This document shows, piece after piece, positions 16,963 to 26,717 of a stretch of 44,981 nt of DNA; position 1 is the first letter of the stretch; every line of letters starts with the position of its first letter. The stretch is from Prochlorococcus sp. AG-449-J16 (GTDB taxonomy: Bacteria > Cyanobacteriota > Cyanobacteriia > PCC-6307 > Cyanobiaceae): assembly GCA_003209565.1 (NCBI GenBank), contig QCQK01000011.1, forward strand, positions 1-44,981, in the 5' to 3' direction. Position numbers and translations under genes: made by a program. The notes under the pieces were generated by a model that worked only from the letters and a program-made list of their open reading frames with translations, did not search any database and was not told the DNA's origin.

Positions 16963-17055
16963 ATGAACATCATTTTCTATTTTGCATTTATTGGTTTTGG
17001 TTTTGGAGCTGCTTTCGCATTAGATAAGCTCTTAAGAGCAGTTAAATTAATTTAA
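16963..17055 (+). CDS. 30-residue single-helix membrane peptide, possibly PetL
   Basis: ATG at 16963, stop TAA at 17053-17055. One hydrophobic helix (IIFYFAFIGFGFGAAFAL) is followed by a short basic tail ending RAVKLI. The size, single membrane span and basic VKLI-like end resemble the cytochrome b6f subunit PetL, a small hard-to-detect protein. I cannot exclude another small photosynthetic subunit or a chance frame. It is not preceded by a strong ribosome site. It lies between the DUF4346 gene and the convergent rimO. Confidence 0.5.
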   Translation: MNIIFYFAFIGFGFGAAFALDKLLRAVKLI

Positions 17056-17060
17056 AAAAA

Positions 17061-18425
17061 CTACAAAATTTTAATAGTCTCTCCATACAAATCATATTCA
17101 TCCGCAAAAGAAATATTTGCTTCAACAAATTTACCAATATAATTTTCCAAATCAATTGTATCTTTCATAGATAAAATTACAGTTCCGTCAATTTCAGGCG
17201 CGAAATTGTAAGACCGACCTATTAATTCGTTGTTATCTGATATTTTTTCTACCAAAATATTCATTTTTGAACCAACATATGTCTGATTTTTATCTTTAGA
17301 GATATTTTGTTGAATTGAAATAACGTTATCTTTTCTTGCCTCTGCAACCTCTGGAGATACTTTATTTGGCAAATGAAAAGCTGCAGTTCCATCTTCAGGA
17401 GAAAAAATAAACACACCCACATGATCAAATTTGTGCCTAACCAAAAATTCGAGAAGATGTTCAAAATGTTCTTTTTTTTCTCCTGGGAAACCTACAATGA
17501 GACTAGTTCTTAATACCGCAGATGGAATTTCTTCTCTAATTTTCTCCAAAATTGATTCATTCAAAGAAGCTTGCCAAGGTCTATTCATGCTCTTCAACAC
17601 ATCTGGATGACTATGCTGAAGCGGCAAATCAAAGTAAGGTACTATATTCTTTGAATCTTTGAAAGCTTTAATAACTTCATCAGTTAAACCTGTTGGATAA
17701 GCATAATGTATCCTTATCCAAGGAATTGGAACTTTAGAAAGCTCATTTAAAAGCTTTGCTAATGATGGTTTACCATAAATATCTTGACCATAATTAGTTG
17801 TTATTTGACTAATTAATATGATTTCTTGAATACCTTTTTTTGCAAGACTTTTAGCTTCTGAAACTATAGATTCTATTGTTCTACTTCTTTGAGGACCTCT
17901 CAACTTAGGAATAATACAAAAAGCGCAACTATAGTTGCAGCCTTCTGCAATTCGAAGATAAGCAACAAATTTGTTTTTATCTACAAAACGAGGCATTTCC
18001 TCATCTGCAATAAATTCAGGTATTTTTGAAACTTCATTAACGATTTCCCCTTTTTGTACTCTTTCCAAAACCTTGGCTATCTTTTGATAATCTCCTGTTC
18101 CAACCAAACCTTTTATTTCAGGGATTTCTTTTATGAGCTCATCTTTAAAATGCTGAGCCATACAGCCTGCAACTATTACTTCCTTTCCTTGATTTGTATA
18201 TTCTAGAATTTTTCTAATAGATTCTTCTCTAGCTGTTTCAATAAAACTGCAGGTATTTACAACAACAACATTTGCATCATTTATATTGCTGTCAACTTCA
18301 TAACCCTCTTTATCTAATAAGCCTTGCATATGTTCAGTATCAACAAGATTTTTCTCACAACCAACATGACTGAATGCAATCTTAGAAAGTTTTTTTTCTT
18401 TTAAATTGAGACTATTTTGTTTCAC
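17061..18425 (-). CDS. rimO: Ribosomal protein S12 methylthiotransferase
   Basis: 454 residues. RimO adds a methylthio group to an aspartate of ribosomal protein S12 using two 4Fe-4S clusters. N-terminal domain cysteines C23, C59 and C88 hold the auxiliary cluster; the radical-SAM motif is C163-x3-C167-x2-C170 (CNYSCAFC). LRGPQRSR after it, and a C-terminal TRAM region (ILVEKISD...[14 protein letters not shown]) complete the family order. GTG start at 18425. The gene is convergent with the small PetL-like frame and divergent from the VKOR gene. Confidence 0.93.
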   Translation of the reverse strand: MKQNSLNLKEKKLSKIAFSHVGCEKNLVDTEHMQGLLDKEGYEVDSNINDANVVVVNTCSFIETAREESIRKILEYTNQGKEVIVAGCMAQHFKDELIKEIPEIKGLVGTGDYQKIAKVLERVQKGEIVNEVSKIPEFIADEEMPRFVDKNKFVAYLRIAEGCNYSCAFCIIPKLRGPQRSRTIESIVSEAKSLAKKGIQEIILISQITTNYGQDIYGKPSLAKLLNELSKVPIPWIRIHYAYPTGLTDEVIKAFKDSKNIVPYFDLPLQHSHPDVLKSMNRPWQASLNESILEKIREEIPSAVLRTSLIVGFPGEKKEHFEHLLEFLVRHKFDHVGVFIFSPEDGTAAFHLPNKVSPEVAEARKDNVISIQQNISKDKNQTYVGSKMNILVEKISDNNELIGRSYNFAPEIDGTVILSMKDTIDLENYIGKFVEANISFADEYDLYGETIKIL

Positions 18426-18530
18426 AACTTGAAAAATAAGAATTAAAAGATTTAAACAGCATTTCGTATATAACTCTCATGCCAAGATAATATTAGGATA
18501 GATAATGTAAATAACAAACTTTCTTTTTGT

Positions 18531-19466
18531 ATGGCGCTTAATACTTTAAACAGAAGAAATAAAAAAGATTTGAAATGGCCAAAAATCATAATCGCAATTC
18601 TCAGCACTATAGGCATAGTTGACACAGGTTCAATTACTTTAAAAAATTGGGGATTATTTACTTCGCTTTCATGCCCAGGGATACAAAATGGTTGTGAAAC
18701 AGTTTTGAATAGTCCTTGGGGTACTTTATTTGAAAATAATCAAGTTAATATACCTCTCTCATTAGCTGGATTTATAACATATTTATCAATATTAGTTATC
18801 ACAATAATACTCTCACTTAATTTAATTTCCCCAAAAGAAAAACTAAATAAGTTTTTATGGTGGTTAGTATTTCTAATCTCTTGTGCTTCATCAACATTTA
18901 GCTTTTTATTGATAAATATAATGTTTTTTAAGATTCAAGCATATTGTTTTTTTTGTATACTTTCAGCAATTTTATCGTTTTCTATCTTTATAATTTCTAT
19001 GATTGGAGCAAAATTCGAAAGTAGAGAACCTATGATTTTTAGAGGTTTCATTATAGCTATTAGTGTCCTTCTGGGTGGCCTAATTTGGTCAACAAACGTT
19101 GACCCCTCTAATGCTATTGATGTTGCAAAAACCACTGAAAATGTATCACCAATAATTACCACTTCAAGCTCTCCCCAGAAGGTAAAGTTTGCAAAGTTTT
19201 TAAGTGAAAACAATATTGTTATGTATAGTGCATACTGGTGTCCGCATTGCCATGATCAGAAACAATTATTTGGTAAGGAAGCAGTTCAAGAATTAAAAGT
19301 AGTTGAATGTGCTAAAGATGGTAAAGATAATGAATATGAGTTATGCCAAACGAAAGGAATCAGTGGATTTCCTTCTTGGGAAATAAATGGAGAAATTATT
19401 AGTGGTACTCGTGACTTAAATGAGTTAGCAACAAAAACTAACTATCAGGGAGATCTTAATTTTTAA
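18531..19466 (+). CDS. VKOR-thioredoxin fusion protein (LTO1-like)
   Basis: 311 residues. The N-terminal part has about four to five membrane helices of the vitamin K epoxide reductase family, with loop cysteines C48/C55 and active site C139-FF-C142. After residue 220 a thioredoxin-like domain on the lumenal/periplasmic side carries CPHC (237-240), with further C-terminal cysteines (VVECAKDG, YELCQTK). The cyanobacterial/plastid family makes disulfides on the lumenal side by passing electrons to quinone. Its 3' end overlaps the convergent nadB by 11 bases. Confidence 0.93.
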   Translation: MALNTLNRRNKKDLKWPKIIIAILSTIGIVDTGSITLKNWGLFTSLSCPGIQNGCETVLNSPWGTLFENNQVNIPLSLAGFITYLSILVITIILSLNLISPKEKLNKFLWWLVFLISCASSTFSFLLINIMFFKIQAYCFFCILSAILSFSIFIISMIGAKFESREPMIFRGFIIAISVLLGGLIWSTNVDPSNAIDVAKTTENVSPIITTSSSPQKVKFAKFLSENNIVMYSAYWCPHCHDQKQLFGKEAVQELKVVECAKDGKDNEYELCQTKGISGFPSWEINGEIISGTRDLNELATKTNYQGDLNF

Positions 19467-21123
19467 TAAATCTTTTTTGAATTTTTTGATCTAACTGTTG
19501 TCTAGTATGGCATTCCCAATTTTTATCTTTATCAGGGAAATCATCTCTATAATGCCCTCCTCTACTTTCTTCTCTAAATAGACAAGCTTTTAATAAAGTT
19601 ATAGTCGTTATTTGTCTATTCTTTAAATCAAGTAAAAGATTTAATGCTCTCCTATTGCGTTCACTAAGTTTTATTTTTTGATCAAATTTTATTTTTTCAA
19701 GACTATTTAGTAAATCATTTTTATTTAATTTATCAATATCATTTTGAATGTAGTTTAAAAATTTACTCATATTTGCCTTATTTCGAGATACACCTAAATT
19801 TAACCAACATAGTTTTCTTAATTCATCAATTTTCTCAACAATAATAGATATTTGATCTTCTTTAGGATCTTCAATATCAAACTTTTGAAATGATCTATCA
19901 AATTTTTCAGATTTAGAAAAGTCATTCAAAATAATTGAAGACATTTTTCTTGCGAAAACAAGACACTCCATCAGTGAATTACTTGCCAGTCTATTAGCAC
20001 CATGTACACCTGTAGAAGCAACTTCTCCAACGGCATATAATCCTTTTCTTGTTGAAGATGCATTTAGATCAGTTTTAACACCTCCCATCCAATAATGAGC
20101 TGCAGGAGCTACGGGAATAACCTCATTTAAAGGGTTAACGCCGTAATCCTGACATCGACTTAAGATCGTGGGGAAGCGCTCTACAATTTTTTTTGGGTCA
20201 ATATACCGAAGATCTAAGCCAACATGGTCTATATTATTATCGTGCATATTTTTCATAATTGCTCTACTTACCTGATCTCTAGTAGCTAGATCACGATTTT
20301 CAAGATTTTTAACTGGACTTTCACCATTTTTATCAACTAAAATCGCACCTTCCCCTCTAAGTGCCTCAGATATTAAAAAGCAAGGTGCACCATAAAATTT
20401 TAAAGCGGTTGGATGAAATTGCACGAACTCTAAATCTTCGATAGCAGCTCCTGATTTCCATGCAAGAGCAATCCCTTCACCAGAGGATTGAGCTGGATTT
20501 GTTGTATTTGTAAATAAGTGCCCACCCCCACCTGTAGCCAAAACAACAGCTCTAGATTTAATCCAATATAAATTTGCACCATCAAGAACCTGAACTCCTT
20601 TACATTCTTTATCTTCAATGAGAAGTTCAGTTACTCTTACGCCCCTGCAGTGAAGAATATTTTTTTGATTCTCAATATGATCTTCTAGAACTTCAACTAA
20701 TGCTCGTCCAGTACGATCTTTAACATGTAAGACTCTTCTTCGTGAATGGGCTGCTTCCAAGGTAGTAGCTAGTTGATCAGAACTTTGATCAAAAATCATC
20801 CCTAAATTCTGCAACCTTTCTACACAGCCTGGAGCTTCTTTAACTAGCATTTCTACAGCTTGAAAATCACATAGTCCATCACCTGCTTTTAAAGTATCCT
20901 CAGCATGAAGATCAAATGAATCATCTTGTCTAACAACAGATGCAATTCCGCCTTGAGCCCATCTACTGGAAGATACCTTACTAGTATTTCTATTTAAAAG
21001 AAGCACTTTTAAATTTGACGGTAATTCGAGACAAGTCATAAGGCCAGCAGCTCCAGCACCTATAACGATTACATCCCAATTATTTATTGGTATCGGTTCT
21101 TGCGAAAATGGAGGCCTTAACAT
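19456..21123 (-). CDS. nadB: L-aspartate oxidase
   Basis: 555 residues. It oxidises L-aspartate to iminoaspartate, the first step of de novo NAD synthesis. FAD motif GAGAAGL (22-28), SSRWAQGGIASV, RRRVLHVKDRTGR and LEFVQFHPTAL are typical, as is the substrate region GVHGANRLASNSL. The ATG overlaps the stop of DUF3120 by one base, so the two are coupled. The 3' end overlaps the VKOR gene. Partners nadA/nadC are not in the window. Confidence 0.93.
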   Translation of the reverse strand: MLRPPFSQEPIPINNWDVIVIGAGAAGLMTCLELPSNLKVLLLNRNTSKVSSSRWAQGGIASVVRQDDSFDLHAEDTLKAGDGLCDFQAVEMLVKEAPGCVERLQNLGMIFDQSSDQLATTLEAAHSRRRVLHVKDRTGRALVEVLEDHIENQKNILHCRGVRVTELLIEDKECKGVQVLDGANLYWIKSRAVVLATGGGGHLFTNTTNPAQSSGEGIALAWKSGAAIEDLEFVQFHPTALKFYGAPCFLISEALRGEGAILVDKNGESPVKNLENRDLATRDQVSRAIMKNMHDNNIDHVGLDLRYIDPKKIVERFPTILSRCQDYGVNPLNEVIPVAPAAHYWMGGVKTDLNASSTRKGLYAVGEVASTGVHGANRLASNSLMECLVFARKMSSIILNDFSKSEKFDRSFQKFDIEDPKEDQISIIVEKIDELRKLCWLNLGVSRNKANMSKFLNYIQNDIDKLNKNDLLNSLEKIKFDQKIKLSERNRRALNLLLDLKNRQITTITLLKACLFREESRGGHYRDDFPDKDKNWECHTRQQLDQKIQKRFIKN

Positions 21124-21890
21124 TAAACCAATCCACTTAAAGTTGGTTGCAGAATTGCTAAAAGAATAAAAATACCATCAACAATTAATGTGGTTTGAAT
21201 TACGTAACCAGAAACTAAGAGTGCTTTACCACTAGTAGTATTAATTGTGCCAGAATCTAAAATTTCTTTTGAAATAAACCAAAGTATAAGAGCAACAGAA
21301 ATGATAATAAATAATGATTTTATTTGAATAAGACTCTCTGAAGTTTTTTGTAGAATCATGGGTGCATTTTCAGAATCTGCTGTAATTACCTGTCTCCATT
21401 GATCCATGATTCCGATTAAAAATATTGTAATGTCGGTAACTGCGGTTCCAAATAAAGAAGAGATATAAAAACTTGAACCTATTTTCCAATTAGTACCTAA
21501 TCCAATTAAAGCTAATGGGAGAACTACAGCTTCAACAGGTATGTGTAGGATAGGAAATGGGCTTAACCATCCCCAGAACAAACATCCACCAAGCCAACTA
21601 CCTGATATACCAAGTAATAATGAACTGACAATAAACCACTTATTTGATCCTTTCTGATTCAAAACAAGTGCCACTAAGACAATAACAAAAGTAAAACAAA
21701 GAGCACTTATTGGTTCTATTCTAACCCAAGGGGCTTGAACAAAAATAGGTAAAATAACAAAAAAAGAAGACCACAATCTTAAAGATAAAGGATTTGATAA
21801 AAAACTATTTTCGTATGAATCAACTGTCTTATGGGATTCATAGTTGAATTTATCTTTTACTTCTAAATTTTTTGTAATTAATTCTTTCAA
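21123..21890 (-). CDS. DUF3120 membrane protein
   Basis: 255 residues with about six membrane helices (LWSSFFVILPIFVQAPW, ISALCFTFVIVLVALVL, and later ones). The pattern FVQAPWVR, GSWLGGCLFWGWL and WKIGSSFYISSLFGTAVTD is the cyanobacterial DUF3120 family. Function unknown. It stands immediately upstream of nadB with a one-base stop/start overlap, which suggests a link to NAD metabolism, but this is only positional. The start is a TTG at 21890 because no ATG lies before the first helices. Confidence 0.82.
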   Translation of the reverse strand: MKELITKNLEVKDKFNYESHKTVDSYENSFLSNPLSLRLWSSFFVILPIFVQAPWVRIEPISALCFTFVIVLVALVLNQKGSNKWFIVSSLLLGISGSWLGGCLFWGWLSPFPILHIPVEAVVLPLALIGLGTNWKIGSSFYISSLFGTAVTDITIFLIGIMDQWRQVITADSENAPMILQKTSESLIQIKSLFIIISVALILWFISKEILDSGTINTTSGKALLVSGYVIQTTLIVDGIFILLAILQPTLSGLV

Positions 21891-22069
21891 TAGAAAAAGT
21901 TTATTTTAATTAATCTAAATCGTGTTTTAGAAAACTGCGAATGTCATATTTTAATAAATAAAAGGCCCATAATTTGACACCTATATTTACTTTTTTAAAA
22001 GTATTTAATACACTTTGAGTCATATATAAGTTTAGAATAAATATAAATAAGAGTATTTGGCCTTAAATT

Positions 22070-23449
22070 GTGTGGCAAGAAATTAATTACACGGAAGATC
22101 CCATTGATCTTTTAGTTCCTAATATTACTTATAAGATAAACCCTGCAGAAATTGAAAGTATTGAAACTAATTCTATTGCTGAAGAAATAGGATTTGAATC
22201 CGGTGATTCAATTATTAGTATTAATGGGAAAAAACCAAGAGATTTAATTGATTATCAGATTCTGATTAGTGAAGAAATTTTAGACATATCAGTTTTAGAT
22301 AAAAATCATGAGATTCACAATATAAATATTGAAAAAGATCAAGACGTTAATTTAGGTATAAATTTTAAAGATGCATTATTTGATTCAATAAAGCAATGCA
22401 ATAATAAATGTCCATTTTGTTTTATTGATCAACAGCCAAGAGGTAAAAGAAAAAGCCTTTATATAAAAGATGATGATTATAGATTAAGTTTCCTATATGG
22501 CTCTTATTTAACTCTTACGAATTTAAAAAAAGAAGACTGGGAAAGAATTGCTATGCAAAAACTATCCCCACTTTTTATTTCAGTTCATGCTACTGATCCC
22601 GCCACAAGAGAAAAATTATTAAAAAATAAAAAAGCAGGAGTGATACTTGATCAAATTTCGTGGTTTGAAAAAAACTCTATACAAATACATGCTCAAATAG
22701 TTGTTTGTCCAGATATAAATGATGGAGATATTCTTGAGAAATCAATTTTGGAACTTTCTGAATTCTACAAAAAAACCTCTCAAACAGTACTTTCAGTAGC
22801 AATAGTTCCTGTAGGACTTACAAAATTTAGACCTGAAAATGATGGATTGAAATCAATAAGCCCAGAATACGCAAAAAAAACTATTAAACAAGTAGAGAGA
22901 ATTCAAGCCTCTCTACAAAATACTCTTGGAACTCGTTTTTGTTGGCTAGCAGACGAATGGTATTTAATTGCTGGTACAAATTTACCTAGTTACAAAACCT
23001 ACGAAAATATGCCACAAGAATCTAATGGGGTTGGGACTATTAGAAACTTTCTAGAAGCATTAAGAGAGAAGACTCAAAAATTACCCCAAAAAGTAAAAAA
23101 GCCAAAAAAAGTTAGTTGGATTGTTGGTAAATTAGTTTATGAAGCCCTAATTCCTACAGTTAAGAAATTAAACTTAATTAATGGATTAACAATTAATTTA
23201 TATGGTTTGCCAAGTATTTATTGGGGTCAAGATCAAGTTGTTACAGGTCTTCTTACTGGAGAAGATCTAATTTATGGGCTGAAAAATAAGGATTTAGGAG
23301 AAGCTGTTTACATACCATCTATTATGTTAAAAATTAATACTGATTTATTTTTAGATGATAAAAATATTCAAGAAGTTGAGAATCAAATAAATACTAAAAT
23401 TCACGTTCTTGATGATTCAAATGATATTATTAATACTTTGATTGGTTAA
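22070..23449 (+). CDS. PDZ-radical SAM-DUF512 protein (TIGR03279-like)
   Basis: 459 residues. N-terminal PDZ-like part (about 28-95: AEIESIETNSIAEEIGFESGDSII), then a radical-SAM core with CxxxCxxC at C110, C114, C117 (CNNKCPFC) and SVHATDP, then a DUF512 C-terminal domain (WLADEWYLIAG). This is a cyanobacterial family with no established reaction. The start is a GTG directly after an in-frame stop at 22064, so no longer version is possible. It opens a plus-strand run with TolC and later genes (25-base gap). Confidence 0.88.
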   Translation: MWQEINYTEDPIDLLVPNITYKINPAEIESIETNSIAEEIGFESGDSIISINGKKPRDLIDYQILISEEILDISVLDKNHEIHNINIEKDQDVNLGINFKDALFDSIKQCNNKCPFCFIDQQPRGKRKSLYIKDDDYRLSFLYGSYLTLTNLKKEDWERIAMQKLSPLFISVHATDPATREKLLKNKKAGVILDQISWFEKNSIQIHAQIVVCPDINDGDILEKSILELSEFYKKTSQTVLSVAIVPVGLTKFRPENDGLKSISPEYAKKTIKQVERIQASLQNTLGTRFCWLADEWYLIAGTNLPSYKTYENMPQESNGVGTIRNFLEALREKTQKLPQKVKKPKKVSWIVGKLVYEALIPTVKKLNLINGLTINLYGLPSIYWGQDQVVTGLLTGEDLIYGLKNKDLGEAVYIPSIMLKINTDLFLDDKNIQEVENQINTKIHVLDDSNDIINTLIG

Positions 23450-23474
23450 TCGAATATTTTCGAAACTATAAAAC

Positions 23475-24908
23475 ATGCTTAGAAGAGTAATAAATCCTTT
23501 CTTATTTTTACCGCTTGCTCTAAGTATGAATACGTTTAATGTTCTATCGGGCGAAACAAAAAATAACATTGATAATGTTTTAGAAGAAAAATCAAATATT
23601 ACTTTTGTTGATTATCAAGAAATAGAAAAACTTGTATTAAATAATCAAGAATTAAAATCCTTACAAAACTTAGTAGCCTCTGCAAGCTTTAATCTTTCCA
23701 GTCAAATTGCCAAACGATACCCATCCTTGGATTTTCAAGCCAATGGTTTACCAAAATATGTCGCAGGTAAAAAGTACAATAGCAATTCACCTAATTTAAA
23801 AACATCACAATTTACGGCTAATCCCTCCCTGAATATTAAATGGGATTTAATTGCCCCGCTTAGAGGAACCGAAATTAATATTGCCAAAACAAATTACAAA
23901 ATTGCAGAAAATAATTATGAAATTAAGAAAAAAGATTTAATTCAAGAAGCAAGAATCAGGTATCACAAGTACAAAAAGTCATATCAAGATATTGAAAATA
24001 AAAAATTCACACTTGATTTATCAAAAACAAGTTTAGAAAATGCTAAAGCGAAACTAGATGCTGGAATTGGTACAAAATTCGAAGTTCTTGAAGCAGACGC
24101 TCAATTATCTCGAGATAAACAATCACTTAATGAAAAGAAAATAGAACATGAAATAAATAAAATTTCTCTTAAAGAGATTCTCAATATTAAAGGTGATTTC
24201 GAAACTAATAGAGAGCAAAATCTTATAGGATTTTGGAATCATAAATTGAATAAAAATATTAATGAAGGTTTGGATAAAAATCTTTCCTTAAAAAACCTTA
24301 CTCTTCAAAAATCAATCAAAAAGAGCCAAGCAAATAGTTTTTTAGCTCAAAATAAGCCAAATATCTATATAAGTAATTCATTATCTAGCACATTTTCAAA
24401 AGGCGACTCTCTAACAACTAAAATCGACTCTGAAAAATCTGGATCTAACTATACGAATACCATAAGTCTAAATTTTGCATGGAGTATTTTTGATGGCGGT
24501 CAAAATAAGAACTCCTACAAATCAAAAATAGCAGATGCAGAAGCTGAACAATATGCCTTTGAAAATCTAAAAAACGTTCTAACAACAAATATTAGTAAAG
24601 CCTATTTAAATCTTAAATTAAATGAAGAAAAAATAATTTCTTCTCTTAAAGAAATTGAATCTAGCAAAGAGTCTGTAAGGCTCTCCAGACTCAGATATGA
24701 TGTCGGAATATCAACTCTAAAAGATGTTCTTGTTAGGCAAAGTGAATTAAGTAATGCGAAATCAAAAAATATTAATGCAATATATAATTACAATTTAAAT
24801 TTAGATGAATTAGAAAGATTAACTTTTATAGATATTAGTAAAAATTGTTTGGGTAGTAATAATATTAAAATTAAAGATAAAGAGTCTATTTGCAATATAC
24901 CAATATGA
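23475..24908 (+). CDS. TolC-family outer membrane efflux protein
   Basis: 477 residues. Signal peptide (FLFLPLALSMNTFNVLS), then TolC-type helical repeats. In the first half ARIRYHKYKKSYQDIENKKFTL and LDAGIGTKFEVLEADAQLSR; in the second half NFAWSIFDGGQ-like (LNFAWSIFDGGQNK) and RYDVGISTLKDVLVRQSEL, which are the typical conserved turns. It would form the outer membrane tunnel for secretion or drug export. The partner inner membrane pump is not in the window. The next gene overlaps by four bases (ATGA). Confidence 0.9.
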   Translation: MLRRVINPFLFLPLALSMNTFNVLSGETKNNIDNVLEEKSNITFVDYQEIEKLVLNNQELKSLQNLVASASFNLSSQIAKRYPSLDFQANGLPKYVAGKKYNSNSPNLKTSQFTANPSLNIKWDLIAPLRGTEINIAKTNYKIAENNYEIKKKDLIQEARIRYHKYKKSYQDIENKKFTLDLSKTSLENAKAKLDAGIGTKFEVLEADAQLSRDKQSLNEKKIEHEINKISLKEILNIKGDFETNREQNLIGFWNHKLNKNINEGLDKNLSLKNLTLQKSIKKSQANSFLAQNKPNIYISNSLSSTFSKGDSLTTKIDSEKSGSNYTNTISLNFAWSIFDGGQNKNSYKSKIADAEAEQYAFENLKNVLTTNISKAYLNLKLNEEKIISSLKEIESSKESVRLSRLRYDVGISTLKDVLVRQSELSNAKSKNINAIYNYNLNLDELERLTFIDISKNCLGSNNIKIKDKESICNIPI

Positions 24909-25702
24909 ATCCATCAAGTTTAACTAATAAGCAACTAAATGAATTGGATTCTTTATTTGAATTGGTTAGTCAACGTCAAAAAACAGATTTTGGAAATATT
25001 AGCGCCAGCAATAAAGCAGACGGATCATTATTAACAAGTTGTGATTTATGGAGTGACAAAACAATCGTAGATGGCTTAGCTTCAATAGCTCCAGGTGAGG
25101 GCGTCCTTAGTGAAGAAGGGCAAAAATTAATTCCAAAATCAAAAGCTTATTGGGTAGTCGATCCACTCGATGGGACAACAAATTTCGCTGCCGGGATTCC
25201 TTACTGGTCCATATCAGTGGCAAGGTTCGTTGATGGTAAACCGCAATCTTCTTTTTTAATAATCCCTACATTGGGGAAAAAGTTTGTATCGATTAAAGAT
25301 AAGGGAGTTTGGTTAAATAACCAAAAAATAGTTCCTAAGCAAAATAATCACCAAAGTGAATGTATTTCTTTGTGTAGTAGATCCATAAAAATCTTACAAA
25401 AAAAACCAAACTCAGTATTTCCTGGCAAAATCAGACTATTAGGTGTATCTAGTTTAAATCTAACTAGTGTTGCGATGGGACAAACTTTCGGAGCCATAGA
25501 ATCAACCCCCAAGATATGGGACATTGCGGCGGCTTGGCTATTATTAGAAGAACTCAATTGTTCTATTAAGTGGTTAGAAATAAATCCTGCGAATTTAGTA
25601 TCAGGTCAAAACTTGAGTGATGTTAATTTTCCATTAATTGCTGGAAGATCTAGAGAAACAATTGAGATCTTAAAGCCATGGGGTAATTTATTATTAGACT
25701 AA
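24905..25702 (+). CDS. Inositol monophosphatase family protein
   Basis: 265 residues from the ATG at 24905, which shares ATGA with the TolC stop; an upstream ATG at 24890 would add five residues. Motifs: GEGVLSEEG (about 64-72), DPLDGTTNF (86-94, metal and phosphate site) and WDIAAAWLLLEE. This is the Mg2+-dependent, Li+-sensitive phosphatase superfamily (inositol or histidinol phosphate, or PAP/sugar phosphate). Substrate not decided by sequence. Confidence 0.9.
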   Translation: MNPSSLTNKQLNELDSLFELVSQRQKTDFGNISASNKADGSLLTSCDLWSDKTIVDGLASIAPGEGVLSEEGQKLIPKSKAYWVVDPLDGTTNFAAGIPYWSISVARFVDGKPQSSFLIIPTLGKKFVSIKDKGVWLNNQKIVPKQNNHQSECISLCSRSIKILQKKPNSVFPGKIRLLGVSSLNLTSVAMGQTFGAIESTPKIWDIAAAWLLLEELNCSIKWLEINPANLVSGQNLSDVNFPLIAGRSRETIEILKPWGNLLLD

Positions 25703-25728
25703 TAGTTGCATCATAGAGAAATAATTGC

Positions 25729-26709
25729 TTGAAAGATTGCTTAATTAGATACAATAAAAAATATATAAGAAAGTATTTGAAAAAAATAAATTTGCAGCGC
25801 AGCTCAACTTGGATATTGAAAAGTTTGTGGGGAGCTTGTGAGAGATGGAACCAATCTGATTGTATTGATTTAAGTGCAGCATTTGCCTACTATACACTTC
25901 AATCTTTTTTTCCTATTCTTCTAATTTCTCTTTCAATAGCATCATGGTTCCTAGGTAAACAAGAAGGATTAGATCAACAAATAATTTCTATTGCTGCACA
26001 ACTTTTACCACCTTCAGTAGTTGAATTAGTAGAAACAACGTTATTTAATTTAATTGATCAAGGTTTTGGAGCAGGTATTTTAGGAGCTATGTTTTTACTT
26101 TTTACAGCAGGAAATGCATATTTATCTCTCCAAAGAGGTTCAGATAGGCTTTGGGAGGACGAACTTCCTTCTAAAAAGGTAAATGCTGCTTGGAGAGAGC
26201 AAGCTTCAAGGTTTCTGCGAAATAGAGTTGAAGCTTTTTTAATAGTATTCTTTATTGGCTTTTTAATGGTTTTGGATCAAATCAGTGCAAATCTAAGAAT
26301 GATCCCAAGTAATGTTTTAGAAAATCTTTCAAAATCAAATAATTTTATTTCTGAATTATTGCTTAGTTTGCCATTATTACAAGTTGGTCAATTTGCAATC
26401 CCACTAATTGGATTTTCTTTAATGGCTCTTCTATTGCAAGCCCTCTTACCAAGTAGAAAAGTTCCTTTAAGGCCACTGTTGCCTGGTTCTCTTCTTATAG
26501 GAATTGGCCTAACGACATTGAACCTGGCAGTAAGTAAAAGTATTCTTTCCCTTGGCGTAAGATTTCAAGCGTATGGTTTTATTGGGGGTTTTCTTGTTCT
26601 AACTTTGTGGGTCTGGTTACTTGGAGTTATTTTATATTTTGGACAATGTTGGAGCGTTGTTATTGCTAGTATGACTTTATTAAATAAAAAAAGAAATAAA
26701 AGAAAATAA
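25729..26709 (+). CDS. YihY/BrkB family membrane protein
   Basis: 326 residues with about six membrane helices. LSAAFAYYTLQSFFPILLISLSIASWFLG and later RGSDRLWEDELPS, GRKVPLRPLLPGSLL-like (PSRKVPLRPLLPGSL) and LGVILYFGQCWSVV are the YihY/BrkB hallmark. The family's role is not settled. TTG start, because no ATG precedes the conserved region and an in-frame stop lies close upstream. It is 26 bases after the phosphatase gene and probably in the same transcript. Confidence 0.85.
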   Translation: MKDCLIRYNKKYIRKYLKKINLQRSSTWILKSLWGACERWNQSDCIDLSAAFAYYTLQSFFPILLISLSIASWFLGKQEGLDQQIISIAAQLLPPSVVELVETTLFNLIDQGFGAGILGAMFLLFTAGNAYLSLQRGSDRLWEDELPSKKVNAAWREQASRFLRNRVEAFLIVFFIGFLMVLDQISANLRMIPSNVLENLSKSNNFISELLLSLPLLQVGQFAIPLIGFSLMALLLQALLPSRKVPLRPLLPGSLLIGIGLTTLNLAVSKSILSLGVRFQAYGFIGGFLVLTLWVWLLGVILYFGQCWSVVIASMTLLNKKRNKRK

Positions 26710-26717
26710 AATTAATT

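Noticed and set aside
21974..21979. TTGACA as a -35 box before the radical-SAM gene
   Set aside because: No matching -10 at 16-18 bases.
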